This document shows positions 1 to 7,018 of a stretch of DNA of 64,000 bases, one piece after another. Position 1 is the stretch's first letter; each line of letters opens with the position of its first letter. A program made the position numbers and the translations under genes. Below the pieces are notes generated by a model that saw only the letters and a program-made list of their open reading frames with translations, had not been told where the DNA came from and did not search any database. Source of the DNA: Streptomyces albireticuli (lineage in GTDB: Bacteria; Actinomycetota; Actinomycetes; Streptomycetales; Streptomycetaceae); contig NZ_JAJQQS010000026.1 in assembly GCF_021228125.1 (NCBI RefSeq), positions 1 through 64,000 on the forward strand, given 5' to 3'.

Positions 1-84
1 CGACTGCACTCAAGTCTGGGCATGACCAGTCCCACCGAGTACGAAGCAGCACACTACGCTGACACAGAACCAGTAGCCGGCTGA
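1..84 (+). pseudogene. IS3-family transposase, C-terminal end only
   Basis: The first 27 codons of the window read RLHSSLGMTSPTEYEAAHYA and seven more residues, then TGA at 82-84. The R-H-S-S-L-G stretch followed by a proline/glutamate-rich end is the characteristic C-terminus of the DDE integrase-core subunit (OrfB) of IS3-family elements, which carries out strand transfer. The rest lies left of the window, so I cannot tell whether the element is complete. The right inverted repeat should lie within the next few tens of bases, but I could not identify it without the partner end. Confidence 0.75.
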
Positions 85-242
85 TCACCGGCCAACAAAC
101 CACCGGCAGGAAAGTCGGAACGGTTCACTGCCGCATCCCGCACGAGATCGTCTGCCCGTGCAACGAAGAACCCGCAGGCCCGCCCGTCCTCAAAGTCCTC
201 TGGCAGTACAACTCAGGACTGATCGCCTATTTCAACCCGTAG
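85..242 (+). other. Possible 3' fragment of a small hypothetical gene
   Basis: An open frame following the transposase stop ends at TAG 240-242. Its last residues include C-P-C-N and an aromatic end (LWQYNSGLIAYFNP). There is no convincing ribosome-binding site or start after the transposase end. This may be the tail of a gene interrupted by the IS element, or simply an open stretch. No family recognised. Confidence 0.25.
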
Positions 243-291
243 TCGCATGAACCGGTGGCCGGGCGGCACCCAGCCGCCCGGCCACCCGGCG

Positions 292-705
292 TCAGCCCAT
301 CTGCCGGCGCAGGACCCGCAGCGTCGCCACGAACGCATCCAAATCTGCGATCAGCACGTCCGCCTCGTCCCGCCCCAGATCGATGTCCGTCTCACCCGAC
401 AGGTACAGCTTCACCTCACCCGTCCCGGACTCCTCGTCCGACCGGTACAACTCCGACCGCAGAATCACCGGGACATCGCCCTCCAGCGGCCGCGGGTTCG
501 ACAGCCGGTACTGCGGCGACCAGTGCCACGTCGCCGTCGGACCGAAGTGATGCGCCGCCGGCTCCTGCCGGTCCCGGCACCACGACGGGCACACCGTCGG
601 ATGCGACAACGGGGCCGGGGCGGCGGGGGCCGACGGCTGGGACGGGATCGTGGCCTCGGCCACAGACGGAAGCGGGCAGGCAGACGAGGGCAGTACATTG
701 GACAT
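292..705 (-). CDS. DUF6907-type hypothetical protein
   Basis: Encodes 137 residues. The N-terminus is Ala/Pro/Ser-rich, followed by a CPSWC motif and nearby histidines (RDRQEPAAHHF) and then an acidic C-terminal half ending in a short helix (DADVLIADLDAFVATLRVL-like). The CPxWC plus His arrangement suggests a small metal-binding fold and matches the Streptomyces family usually labelled DUF6907; function unknown. I chose the ATG at 705 because an AGGGGA lies about 8 nt upstream; an in-frame ATG at 720 has no such site. It stands alone, with an inverted repeat (957-973) about 250 bp upstream that may control it. Confidence 0.65.
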   Translation of the reverse strand: MSNVLPSSACPLPSVAEATIPSQPSAPAAPAPLSHPTVCPSWCRDRQEPAAHHFGPTATWHWSPQYRLSNPRPLEGDVPVILRSELYRSDEESGTGEVKLYLSGETDIDLGRDEADVLIADLDAFVATLRVLRRQMG

Positions 706-956
706 GGTGAATCCCCTCATGGCAGATGGATCACTACTGATCAGCGGGCTGGACCCCGCTGGTTCTTGCGGTGGCCGGGTGTTCCACCACCCGGCCACCG
801 CGCTGTCCACCCGAACCGGGCAGACCTCCACACTCGAATGACACGCTAGTTCAGGACAGCCCCTTTGCGGGTCGGCGACGGAGGGATCCGGATGGTCTTC
901 GAACCCCCTCGTGACACATAAGAGTTGATAGTCGCCGCAGGTCACGTAGGGTCTTA

Positions 957-973
957 AGGGTCACCATGACCCT
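957..973. promoter_or_regulatory. Inverted repeat, possible operator
   Basis: AGGGTCA-CCA-TGACCCT is a perfect 7-bp inverted repeat with a 3-bp centre. A further AGGGTC-like half site (TAGGGTC) lies just to its left. Size and symmetry fit a dimeric repressor site upstream of the minus-strand DUF6907-type gene. No regulator can be assigned. Confidence 0.4.
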
Positions 974-1675
974 CCCACCTCGCTTGATCTTCTTTTCGTT
1001 GTTGCACATCTCGATTTTCAGATGCACTTTGATCGATCTTCAGAGCTCTTCAACGATGGCCGAAACCCGCCCCTCGATCGTTCAGGTGCCGTGAGGACGC
1101 TCGAGCATGGCACCTGAACCCCTGCCGTTTACTCACAAAATTGTGAGGATGATTCTCAAGCGAAGCCGTCTCGCCGAGGCGGGAGGTTTGGTAGGCCAGG
1201 CTCGATGAAGCTCCAATCACACTTCCTTGAGCGGCGGGCCGATCTCCGCCCCCACTCTCCAACAGGCGGCGGTGCTACCGCCAGGTCCTGCGTTCTCTCG
1301 CGGAACGAGAGAACCCCGCCTCCCACCTGTTGAGGTGGAAACCATGCACGCGGTCCCGTGGTGTGGGCCACGCGACCAGCCTCCCCCAGCGCGGCGGCGA
1401 CGGCCAGCGGGTGGAACTTGCGTACCGCGAATACGCAAGGTCAGCCCTGACGCCGACTACATGCCCCAAGCTCAAGCCCATCATCCCGGCCTCCAGGCCC
1501 ACGAGTTGACACAAAAGTTGCACAGATGGTTCGCGGCGCCGGCCGCCCAGCCACCCTCCACCGAGTGCGATCGCGATGACTAGGGGGTGGGAGTTGAATC
1601 CCGAATTTACTCAACTGCAGCATGCAGCTATCTGTCGAACACCTGGCCGGATTATGGGCCGCCCGCGCGCTCGCG
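974..1675. other. Non-coding stretch with three inverted repeats
   Basis: I see no convincing gene in these 700 bases: open frames overlap on both strands without good ribosome-binding sites. Three perfect inverted repeats stand out. TTCAGGTGCC (1081-1090) pairs with GGCACCTGAA (1109-1118) across an 18-nt loop. CTCACAA (1132-1138) pairs with TTGTGAG (1141-1147). GTTCTCTCG (1292-1300) pairs with CGAGAGAAC (1306-1314) across a 5-nt loop. The 1132-1147 site is AT-richer than its surroundings and looks like an operator; the other two look like terminators or structured RNA. Confidence 0.45.
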
Positions 1676-2125
1676 TCAGGGCATGCGGTGGGCCTCGACG
1701 TAGCGCTCCCGGGCCAGCTTCGCTTGCTCTCTTGCTTCGGCTTCCGGAACTCCCTGCTCCAGGAGATCGCGGAGTGTTCGCATCTGGAGAGTTCGAGCCC
1801 TCAATCCAACCCCCCGGTTACGAATCTTCTCGGGCGAGATGGCCATGCTGGTGGCCCTAACCTGCTCCCGATAGGCAGCAGTCCCTTGGACGTTGTACCG
1901 CGGGTTCTCAGTGGCGATCGCATTGGCTTCTGCCACGCCAGCCTTGTGGCGAGCGTCGTACCAGTGGATCGATATCCCGTCGACCTCGTGCCACCAGGGC
2001 TTCTTCCTGCGGTGGCGCTTGAAGCGTGACTCAGGGTCGTGCGAGATGCCGACGTACAGCAGACGTTTGTCGGCGCCGTATAGGCGGTAGAGCGCGGTGC
2101 GCCCCGCCCCGGTCTGGATACTCAC
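1676..2125 (-). CDS. GIY-YIG nuclease-domain protein
   Basis: A 149-residue protein whose N-terminal half is a GIY-YIG domain: ALYRLYGADKRLLYVGIS carries the paired L-Y-R and Y-V-G motifs, followed by a conserved Arg region (ESRFKRH), a glutamate (EANAIATENP) that would bind the metal, and the terminal N-P-R-Y-N. GIY-YIG proteins cut DNA with a single metal ion and occur in homing enzymes, restriction systems and repair. The C-terminal helical part is Arg/Glu-rich. The start is GTG 2125 with AAGGAGG placed 6 nt upstream. It lies 21 bp downstream of the XRE regulator on the same strand, so the two are probably cotranscribed. Many Streptomyces mobile elements carry such a gene beside a regulator; the biological target is unknown. 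Confidence 0.8.
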   Translation of the reverse strand: MSIQTGAGRTALYRLYGADKRLLYVGISHDPESRFKRHRRKKPWWHEVDGISIHWYDARHKAGVAEANAIATENPRYNVQGTAAYREQVRATSMAISPEKIRNRGVGLRARTLQMRTLRDLLEQGVPEAEAREQAKLARERYVEAHRMP

Positions 2126-2146
2126 AAGATCCTCCTTGTCTTCTTC

Positions 2147-3346
2147 CTAGCCGAGGGCGCCGATGGCTTCCCTGAGGTCTACGGCGGCCGGTGATCGTCG
2201 GTAGCGGGGTGCGGCCAGCATGGAGCCAACTCGGTGCGCGCGCTTGTTGATCCACGAGATCTGAGCCTCGGCCGGCAATGCCAGGACGGGCGTCATCGCC
2301 TCGGCCGCGGCCTCCACCTCGCCGAGCTGCACGTGGGCGGTGGCCAGGTAGATGCGGCACAGCCGTTCGTCGTCGAGCGATCGCTTCTCCACTGGCATGC
2401 GTTCCCACGCGCCGATCGCGGCCTGGGCTTCAGCAGCGGCGGTTCGCGCATCATCCCCACCGTTGAGCCAGATCAGGCTCGACGCGGCGTAGTACCGCTG
2501 CTTCGTCTCGGAGAACTCGAAGAGGCCGGCCAGCGAGTCGGGGCGCCGTGCGCGTTCCCGGGCCTGCTCGGCCATGTGGAGCATGCGGTTCGCCGCCCGG
2601 CTGTCGCCCAAGTTGGCCAGGCACTGGACTTCCCCGCACAGCAGCCGGGCCTCGCCGGTTCCAGGGACGTCCCCGACGTACTGGAGGCCGTCCCGCACGT
2701 AGTCGAGGGCGATGCCGTAGTCGCCGTTGAAGCGGGCGATCAAGGACTGGGTGCCGCGAACCCACATCAGCAGCTCCGTGTCGCCGGCGTGCTGGGCGCA
2801 CCGCCCGGCGGCACGGGCATGCTCTAACGCGGCGTCGGCGTCGCCCAGGTCGAGTGCGGAGTAGGCCAGGATTCCCGAAAGCCTCCCGGCGGCGACGTAC
2901 AGGTCCGATCGCTCGTGGGGGCCGTGCCGGTAGTCCCGCAGCCGGGACAGGGCGTCTCGGCGTAGCGCGTCGGCTCGATGCAGCATCGGCCCCGGAGCTG
3001 TGCCGAGGTAGTCGACGGCAGTCTCCTCGACGCCGGCGTGAAGCTCGTCGAGCTCCAGATCGGCCAGCTCCACGAGCTTCCGGGAAGCGCCGAGCGAGGC
3101 AGCGAGGGTCCGGCGGGTCGCCGCCTGCTGCCGCCGCTGCTGGTCTTCCTCGTCGAAGGCCTGGACGAGACGGCCATCTGCCCCGAGGGCCTGGTCAGCA
3201 GCCTCGGCGAGTTCGCGGCTGGGTACCCGCTTGCCCGTCTCGACGTGGTGCACGTGGGTCCGGTGGACATGAACCTGGCAGGCGAGATCGGCAAGGGATT
3301 GGCCTGCCTCAAGGCGGTGCTGGCGGAGCTGGGATCCGAAGGTCAT
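2147..3346 (-). CDS. XRE-family regulator with TPR-like C-terminal domain
   Basis: The N-terminus (FGSQLRQHRLEAGQSLADLA to about residue 60) is a Cro/C1-type helix-turn-helix. The remaining roughly 330 residues are alpha-helical, alanine-rich TPR-like repeats, the usual ligand- or peptide-sensing half of this large Streptomyces family. ATG 3346 is preceded by AGGA at normal spacing; ATG 3355 is in frame and possible. The gene runs away from the plus-strand operon and is followed by the GIY-YIG gene. It probably represses or activates element genes, in a role like plasmid-transfer repressors, but no target site can be assigned. A second regulator with the same architecture lies at 39195-40427. 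Confidence 0.85.
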   Translation of the reverse strand: MTFGSQLRQHRLEAGQSLADLACQVHVHRTHVHHVETGKRVPSRELAEAADQALGADGRLVQAFDEEDQQRRQQAATRRTLAASLGASRKLVELADLELDELHAGVEETAVDYLGTAPGPMLHRADALRRDALSRLRDYRHGPHERSDLYVAAGRLSGILAYSALDLGDADAALEHARAAGRCAQHAGDTELLMWVRGTQSLIARFNGDYGIALDYVRDGLQYVGDVPGTGEARLLCGEVQCLANLGDSRAANRMLHMAEQARERARRPDSLAGLFEFSETKQRYYAASSLIWLNGGDDARTAAAEAQAAIGAWERMPVEKRSLDDERLCRIYLATAHVQLGEVEAAAEAMTPVLALPAEAQISWINKRAHRVGSMLAAPRYRRSPAAVDLREAIGALG

Positions 3347-3477
3347 ACCCGTCATCCTGTCGCCGCGATCCGGTGGTGGAGAGGGTGGAACTGTTGTCAG
3401 ATCCGCCTGCCGCCGATTGACGACAGGCCGGATCTAGAGCATCACCCAGAGCAGTGATGCCCTGGGGGCGTGGAGAA

Positions 3478-3777
3478 CTACTGCTCCGGTTCGGAGCCCT
3501 CTGAGGTCGATTCGGCAGGACGCGTGACGGGCCCTCTGCCTCTCGCAGTGCGCTCGCTGAAGAACTTCTCAATGGGCTCCCAGAGCATGACCCATGCTGA
3601 GCCAGCCTTGATCCACTGGCCCGGCGGGGTCGGCCAGTTGGGGTCGTGGTCGGCGATGTACCTAACACCTTGGCGTGTGATCGGGCGGCTCACGAGGCCA
3701 CGTTCATTCACGCGCTGGGCGATCTCCGTGAAGGTCACGAAGTCGGGCTTCTCTCCCTTCTTCTCGTCATCGGCCAT
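3478..3777 (-). CDS. Small DNA-binding-like protein, possible repressor of the divergent operon
   Basis: A 99-residue protein. Residues about 13-50 (FVTFTEIAQRVNERGLVSRP then ITRQGVRYIADHDPNWP) look like a MerR/excisionase-type winged helix: a T-E-I-A helix, a turn, and a helix containing R-Q-G-V. The C-terminal tail is charged and disordered. Start ATG 3777 has GGGAAG upstream. It is divergent from the small-gene operon starting at 3998. The shared intergenic region carries an 18-bp inverted repeat overlapping a promoter, so autoregulation and repression of that operon is a reasonable inference. It could instead be an excisionase-like recombination directionality factor, but no integrase is nearby. 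Confidence 0.6.
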   Translation of the reverse strand: MADDEKKGEKPDFVTFTEIAQRVNERGLVSRPITRQGVRYIADHDPNWPTPPGQWIKAGSAWVMLWEPIEKFFSERTARGRGPVTRPAESTSEGSEPEQ

Positions 3778-3805
3778 GGCCGTATCTTCCCACTCGGCGG
3801 GCAGT

Positions 3806-3836
3806 ACTTGTCAACATGCAAGTTCTCCTCTACTGT
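3806..3836 (+). promoter_or_regulatory. Divergent-region promoter with overlapping operator
   Basis: TTGTCA (3808-3813) is a 5/6 match to a -35 box and lies 17 bp before TACTGT (3831-3836), a 3/6 -10. The -35 is embedded in an inverted repeat, ACTTG (3806-3810) with CAAGT (3819-3823). A repressor bound there would block RNA polymerase. Transcription would begin near 3843, just before the hairpin array and about 155 nt before the first good start codon. Confidence 0.5.
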
Positions 3837-3849
3837 CGAAATCGCAGAA

Positions 3850-3959
3850 AGCCCCGGCTGGTGGTTGCACACCAAACCGGGGCTGCAAGACGGCCCTTCC
3901 TGGTGGTTGCACACCAAGAAGGGCCGCAGCTCCGGCTCGGTGGTTGCACACCGGGCCGG
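3850..3959 (+). promoter_or_regulatory. Leader with three tandem hairpins sharing one apical element
   Basis: Three stem-loops follow each other: 3850-3884, 3892-3925 and 3932-3959. Each has the same tip, GGTG-GTTGCA-CACC (within 3859-3874, 3901-3916 and 3939-3952). The outer stems differ in sequence yet all pair: AGCCCCGG/CCGGGGCT, GGCCCTTC/GAAGGGCC, and CCGGCTC/GGGCCGG with one G-U. The six-base loop contains the self-complementary TGCA, so loops could kiss each other. The third copy is out of register with the first two by one base of reading frame, which argues that structure rather than protein is conserved. Position between promoter and first gene suggests a regulatory leader RNA or a tandem protein-binding site. 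I do not recognise a named RNA family. Confidence 0.65.
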
Positions 3960-3997
3960 GACATCCGGAGCCACCTGCGCTATCAGGAGGACCAGAC

Positions 3998-4186
3998 ATG
4001 ACAGATAGTACTTGCGTCTCGCGTAGTACCGGTAGCGGCTCGGCCGCGCCGAGCAACCCCACCGATTCCGACCCGCACTCCGACGAGGCCCTCCTCCGCG
4101 CCCTGGGTCTTTCCGCGCTGACCCTCCCCCCGCCTCCCTCCGCCCCGGCTGCTCGTCGCCGTGTGATCTCCTCGCGGGGGTGGTGA
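3998..4186 (+). CDS. Small hypothetical protein, first gene of the small-gene operon
   Basis: Encodes 62 residues, beginning MTDSTCVSRSTGSGSAAP, low-complexity and Ser/Pro-rich, with a short helix (DEALLRALGLSAL) in the middle and a basic end. ATG 3998 follows a strong AGGAGGACCAGAC ribosome-binding site. It overlaps the next gene by a few bases. No family recognised. It is the first translated gene after the hairpin leader, so its translation is what a leader switch would most directly affect. Confidence 0.6.
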   Translation: MTDSTCVSRSTGSGSAAPSNPTDSDPHSDEALLRALGLSALTLPPPPSAPAARRRVISSRGW

Positions 4187-4386
4187 AGGTGGCGACGATC
4201 CCTGTCCCGTCCATGGCGCACGCGGAGCAGCGTCGTGCTGATGGTCTGGTGGCCCGTATCGCGGTGATCGCTGCCGACCCCCGTCATCCGTCGCACGAGA
4301 GTCTCGACCTGTATCGGGCGGCTGCTCGGTTGGCGTTCGAGGAGGCGGCCCGGTTTGCGGTGCAGCCGCGGCGGGGGTGGGTGTGA
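4180..4386 (+). CDS. Small hypothetical protein
   Basis: Encodes 68 residues with a central helical region (QRRADGLVARIAVIAADPRH then LDLYRAAARLAFEEAARFAV). Start is one of several GTG codons (4180, 4183 or 4189) overlapping the end of the previous gene, which suggests translational coupling. Ends in TGATG overlapping the next start. No domain recognised. Confidence 0.55.
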   Translation: MVKVATIPVPSMAHAEQRRADGLVARIAVIAADPRHPSHESLDLYRAAARLAFEEAARFAVQPRRGWV

Positions 4387-4616
4387 TGGCGCCGGCGGAT
4401 CGTCTGCTGGATGTGCTGAACGCGTGGCTGTCGACGACGGCGGCGCCGGGTGCTCCGGTTGCGGCTCGTCTGCACGTGGCGACCGTGTCGGGTTCGGCGC
4501 TGTTCGCGAAGGTGTCCGAGGAGCAGGTGGACCGGCTGGGGCATCTGCTGGCGACGGACGACGCGGTCCTGGTCGCGAACCAGGCTTCGACGGGTGGCGG
4601 TTATGTGGACTGCTGA
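4386..4616 (+). CDS. Small hypothetical protein
   Basis: Encodes 76 residues, MAPADRLLDVLNAWLSTTAA at the N-terminus, with no membrane segment. ATG 4386 overlaps the TGA of the gene before, a coupled arrangement. Family not recognised; Streptomyces plasmids and actinophages carry many such genes upstream of transfer functions. Confidence 0.5.
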   Translation: MAPADRLLDVLNAWLSTTAAPGAPVAARLHVATVSGSALFAKVSEEQVDRLGHLLATDDAVLVANQASTGGGYVDC

Positions 4617-4701
4617 GCCTGAGCCGCAGCACGACCGCGCGGAGGCTCGCACCGACGTCTTGGAGCCGCTTCCCCAGCGTGTTCCCGGTGGCTCGCTGTA
4701 G
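4603..4701 (+). CDS. Very small hypothetical protein
   Basis: A 32-residue frame starting at ATG 4603 inside the end of the previous gene and ending at TAG 4701. It is acidic and polar, MWTAEPEPQHDRAEARTDVL and onward. There is a purine-rich stretch upstream but no strong ribosome-binding site. Real only if translationally coupled. Confidence 0.35.
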   Translation: MWTAEPEPQHDRAEARTDVLEPLPQRVPGGSL

Positions 4702-4745
4702 CCGCGCCCCCTGCCCCTCCCGGCACCACCACCCGGAAGGCTGTC

Positions 4746-5090
4746 ATGAAGTACCGCGGTGAGATGCCGACTTCGTGCATCAATGACCAGCAGATCCGTC
4801 CGACGGAGTACCGCAAGTGGCGTCACGCCGTCCGCTACTTCGAGCAGCGTGACAAGGACCGGCGGAAGGTTGAGGAGCTCAAGGTGTCGATCGCGGAGCG
4901 TGGGCTCCAGGTGCCGATCATTCTCGGTGTCTCGGACCGGTACCCGGATGTGTACGTGGCTGACGGGCACCACCGGGCGGTCGCGCTGATGCAGCTGGGC
5001 GTCCTCACGTTCCCGTTCCACTGGTACTGGATCACGTCGTTCGGGGGCGTCCGCATGGAGCGCGAGCCGTTCCCCTTTCACCTGCTGTAG
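4746..5090 (+). CDS. ParB-like N-terminal (ParB/Srx) domain protein
   Basis: A 114-residue single-domain protein. The segment KVEELKVSIAERGLQVPIIL, then DVYVADGHHRAVALMQLG, is the ParB/sulfiredoxin fold: a helix that positions the nucleotide pocket and a G-H-H-R motif equivalent to the GxRR/CTP-binding motif. There is no helix-turn-helix or dimerisation domain, so it is not a classical partition protein. Stand-alone members are predicted nucleases or NTP-dependent regulators on phages and plasmids. Ribosome-binding site GGAAGG lies before ATG 4746. Could act in plasmid-style maintenance; that is an inference from context. Confidence 0.7.
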   Translation: MKYRGEMPTSCINDQQIRPTEYRKWRHAVRYFEQRDKDRRKVEELKVSIAERGLQVPIILGVSDRYPDVYVADGHHRAVALMQLGVLTFPFHWYWITSFGGVRMEREPFPFHLL

Positions 5091-5133
5091 CCCCATCCCT
5101 CATCCCGGCACGACTACCTGGAAGGACACCGTC

Positions 5134-5421
5134 ATGCCCGTGACCCGGATTATCGCCGAGCACGGCCGGACCATCGCCAGCATCACCGGACAGCCGGTCG
5201 CCACCGATCTCGCCAGCTTCGTGGAGCAGGTCCAGGACGCCGTTCAGATCATGGATCTCGGCTTGGCTGGCCACTTCCGGGACGACGCCGAGTCGCTCGG
5301 CTCTGCCGCCACCTACCTGGTCGACGCTGTCGGCTTCGACGACGACGCCCCGGCGCGGGCCTTCCTCCTGGGGCGCGCCAGCCAGCACCTCGCCGACATC
5401 GACGCCGCCGACTACCTCTGA
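5134..5421 (+). CDS. Hypothetical acidic protein
   Basis: Encodes 95 residues, mostly helical and acidic (FVEQVQDAVQIMDLGLAGHF, then DAESLGSAATYLVDAVGFDD). A GAAGGA ribosome-binding site precedes ATG 5134. Part of the same-strand operon. No family recognised. Confidence 0.6.
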   Translation: MPVTRIIAEHGRTIASITGQPVATDLASFVEQVQDAVQIMDLGLAGHFRDDAESLGSAATYLVDAVGFDDDAPARAFLLGRASQHLADIDAADYL

Positions 5422-5438
5422 CTCGAAGGGACACCGCC

Positions 5439-5660
5439 ATGCCCAAGAACACCCGCACCTCGCAGGTTCCGACTCCGCTGGATGTGGCGCAGCGCGCCGC
5501 GGAGAGGCAGCCGGCCGTGGACTTCGCTGCCGCGTGGTCTCGTGGCGACGAGTGGGGGATGAACGCGGCTGCCGCTGACGCGATCGCCTACGACCTGGAG
5601 CACCCGGGTGGCGGCGCCCGTGCCGCGGTCCAGGCAGTCGCCGGTTCGGCCGCTGCCTGA
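5439..5660 (+). CDS. Hypothetical protein
   Basis: Encodes 73 residues with alanine-rich helices (LDVAQRAAERQPAVDFAAAW). ATG 5439 has GAAGGGAC upstream. Operon member with no recognised domain. Confidence 0.55.
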   Translation: MPKNTRTSQVPTPLDVAQRAAERQPAVDFAAAWSRGDEWGMNAAAADAIAYDLEHPGGGARAAVQAVAGSAAA

Positions 5661-5703
5661 TGAATCACCCGAACTGATCACTACAGAACGGAAAGGAAGA
5701 GAT

Positions 5704-6096
5704 ATGTCCATTCACCACTTGACGGCGGAGTCGGCCGGGGCTGCTCGGTACATCGCGTGGTCGGCCAAGCTCATCCTCGACGCGTATCTGACGGACACGG
5801 CTCCGGACGGGTTTGCCTGGTCGACGGAGGCGGGTGGGCTGCCGGTGGAGCTGGCCGCGTCGCTGACGTTCCCGGGTGGGGAGGCCCGGCAGTTCAGTGC
5901 GTCGTCGGGTGAGTCGGCGCGGCTGACGATCAAGGCGATCGAGATGCTGACCGAGAGCTACAGGGCGGTGGTGGAGATGGACACGTTCGGTCTCCAGTCG
6001 CGGGCGCCGCTGGAGCTGGATCTGCGGCTGCATCTTCCTACGGCTCTGCCGGCGGCCGGTCCGGTGGTCTCACAGGCTGTGGCCCGGACCCGCTGA
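5704..6096 (+). CDS. Hypothetical protein
   Basis: Encodes 130 residues. The first half has predicted helices (AARYIAWSAKLILDAYL) and the second half is a mixed fold. AAGGAAGAG lies just before ATG 5704. Soluble, no signal peptide, no recognised motif. Confidence 0.6.
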   Translation: MSIHHLTAESAGAARYIAWSAKLILDAYLTDTAPDGFAWSTEAGGLPVELAASLTFPGGEARQFSASSGESARLTIKAIEMLTESYRAVVEMDTFGLQSRAPLELDLRLHLPTALPAAGPVVSQAVARTR

Positions 6097-6177
6097 CCTG
6101 TCTGGCTTCTGTGCTCCGCGGCTGTGGCCGGCCGTGGGGTGCGGTGGCCGGAGAGTCCGGCCGGAGAGGGGGTCGTC

Positions 6178-6369
6178 ATGGGGCGACGCGTCGACAAGGT
6201 CATCGGGAGTCGTGAGGCGCGGGCCGAGTATCGGGCGGCGAAGGAGGAGCTGCACCGGGTGAGCTGCCGCGACCAGGAGGAGACGGACGACTTCCTCGCC
6301 GCGAACGGGGCGGTGATCGAGGCGGAGAAGAAGCTGCCGAGGTGGCGCCGGTACCCGGACGCCCGCTGA
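6178..6369 (+). CDS. Small charged helical protein
   Basis: Encodes 63 residues, nearly all charged helix (REARAEYRAAKEELHRVSCR, then AVIEAEKKLPRWRRY). ATG 6178 follows a GGAGAGGGGG stretch. Possibly a nucleic-acid- or protein-binding adaptor; family unknown. Confidence 0.55.
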   Translation: MGRRVDKVIGSREARAEYRAAKEELHRVSCRDQEETDDFLAANGAVIEAEKKLPRWRRYPDAR

Positions 6370-6388
6370 TCCGGAAGGGATAATGATC

Positions 6389-6571
6389 ATGGCGTTTTTC
6401 AAGCGGGGATCGAAGCCCTCCGGGCATCGTCCGAGCGACGACGAGGTTCGTGCCGCTGCGGCGGCTTTGAACGCCGGCGACCAGGGTCCGGCGGACCGGC
6501 TGGTTGCCGAGTCCGGTGACTACTCGCAGGAGACCGCGATGCGGGTGCTCAGCATGAGTGTCGAGGTCTGA
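6389..6571 (+). CDS. Small hypothetical protein
   Basis: Encodes 60 residues, starting MAFFKRGSKPSGHRPSDDEV and followed by alanine-rich helices. I prefer ATG 6389 because AAGGGA (6375-6380) then has 8-nt spacing; ATG 6383 would leave only 2 nt. Operon member, function unknown. Confidence 0.5.
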   Translation: MAFFKRGSKPSGHRPSDDEVRAAAAALNAGDQGPADRLVAESGDYSQETAMRVLSMSVEV

Positions 6572-6683
6572 CCGTTGCCCGATCCGCCGGTCGCGTACCG
6601 GCGGTGAGGGGAGCCGGACAGGCTCGCTGATCAATCCCATGGGTGTCGTGTTCTCGGCACCCCCATGCCTGAAGGAGGCCGTT

Positions 6684-6932
6684 ATGTTCGGTAAGTCTTC
6701 TCCCAAGCCTGCCGTCCGCTTCGTCCCCGGCTGCCCTCACCGCTGGACCATGTGGATCCGTATCGAGGGCTCGAAGTACACCGATCAGCACTCCGGCACC
6801 GATCGCGGTGATGCCTTCCAGACGACCGCGAAGCTGAGGGCGTCGGCCCAGCGGACGGTGGCGGCCGAGGTCGGCCACGTCCCGTTCGAGGTCGTCCGCT
6901 TCGAGGCCGAACCGATGAGCCGCTGGGTCTGA
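6684..6932 (+). CDS. Small hypothetical protein
   Basis: Encodes 82 residues with a basic N-terminus (MFGKSSPKPAVRFVPGCPHR) and a beta-rich middle; ends SRWV. GAAGGAGG precedes ATG 6684 at good spacing. The 110-bp gap before it carries no other gene. Family unknown. Confidence 0.55.
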   Translation: MFGKSSPKPAVRFVPGCPHRWTMWIRIEGSKYTDQHSGTDRGDAFQTTAKLRASAQRTVAAEVGHVPFEVVRFEAEPMSRWV

Positions 6933-7018
6933 GTCCGACCGGGGCGCTCCCCTTCGCCTGGCAGCACCGGGAGCGCCCCTCCCACCCGCACCCATGAAGT
7001 ACAGGAGGTGTTCGCATC

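Noticed and set aside
1583..1605. T-arm-like GGGAGTTGAATCCC
   Set aside because: Stem is four pairs with a six-base loop and GTTGAA in place of GTTCRA; no rest of a tRNA.
3850..3959. Possible CRISPR array from three repeated 14-mers
   Set aside because: The repeats are the tips of hairpins, the sequences between them pair with each other, spacing is unequal, and no cas genes are present.
3816..4001. Open frame through the hairpins with a repeated LVVAHQ peptide, coupled to the next gene by ATGA
   Set aside because: There is no ribosome-binding site, the predicted transcript starts after its ATG, and the third repeat falls out of frame. Kept only as an alternative.
5142..5149. Further GACCCGGA octamers (also near 7596 and 31682) as clt repeats
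   Set aside because: They are scattered singly and lie in or at the edges of coding sequence; a handful is expected by chance at this GC content.
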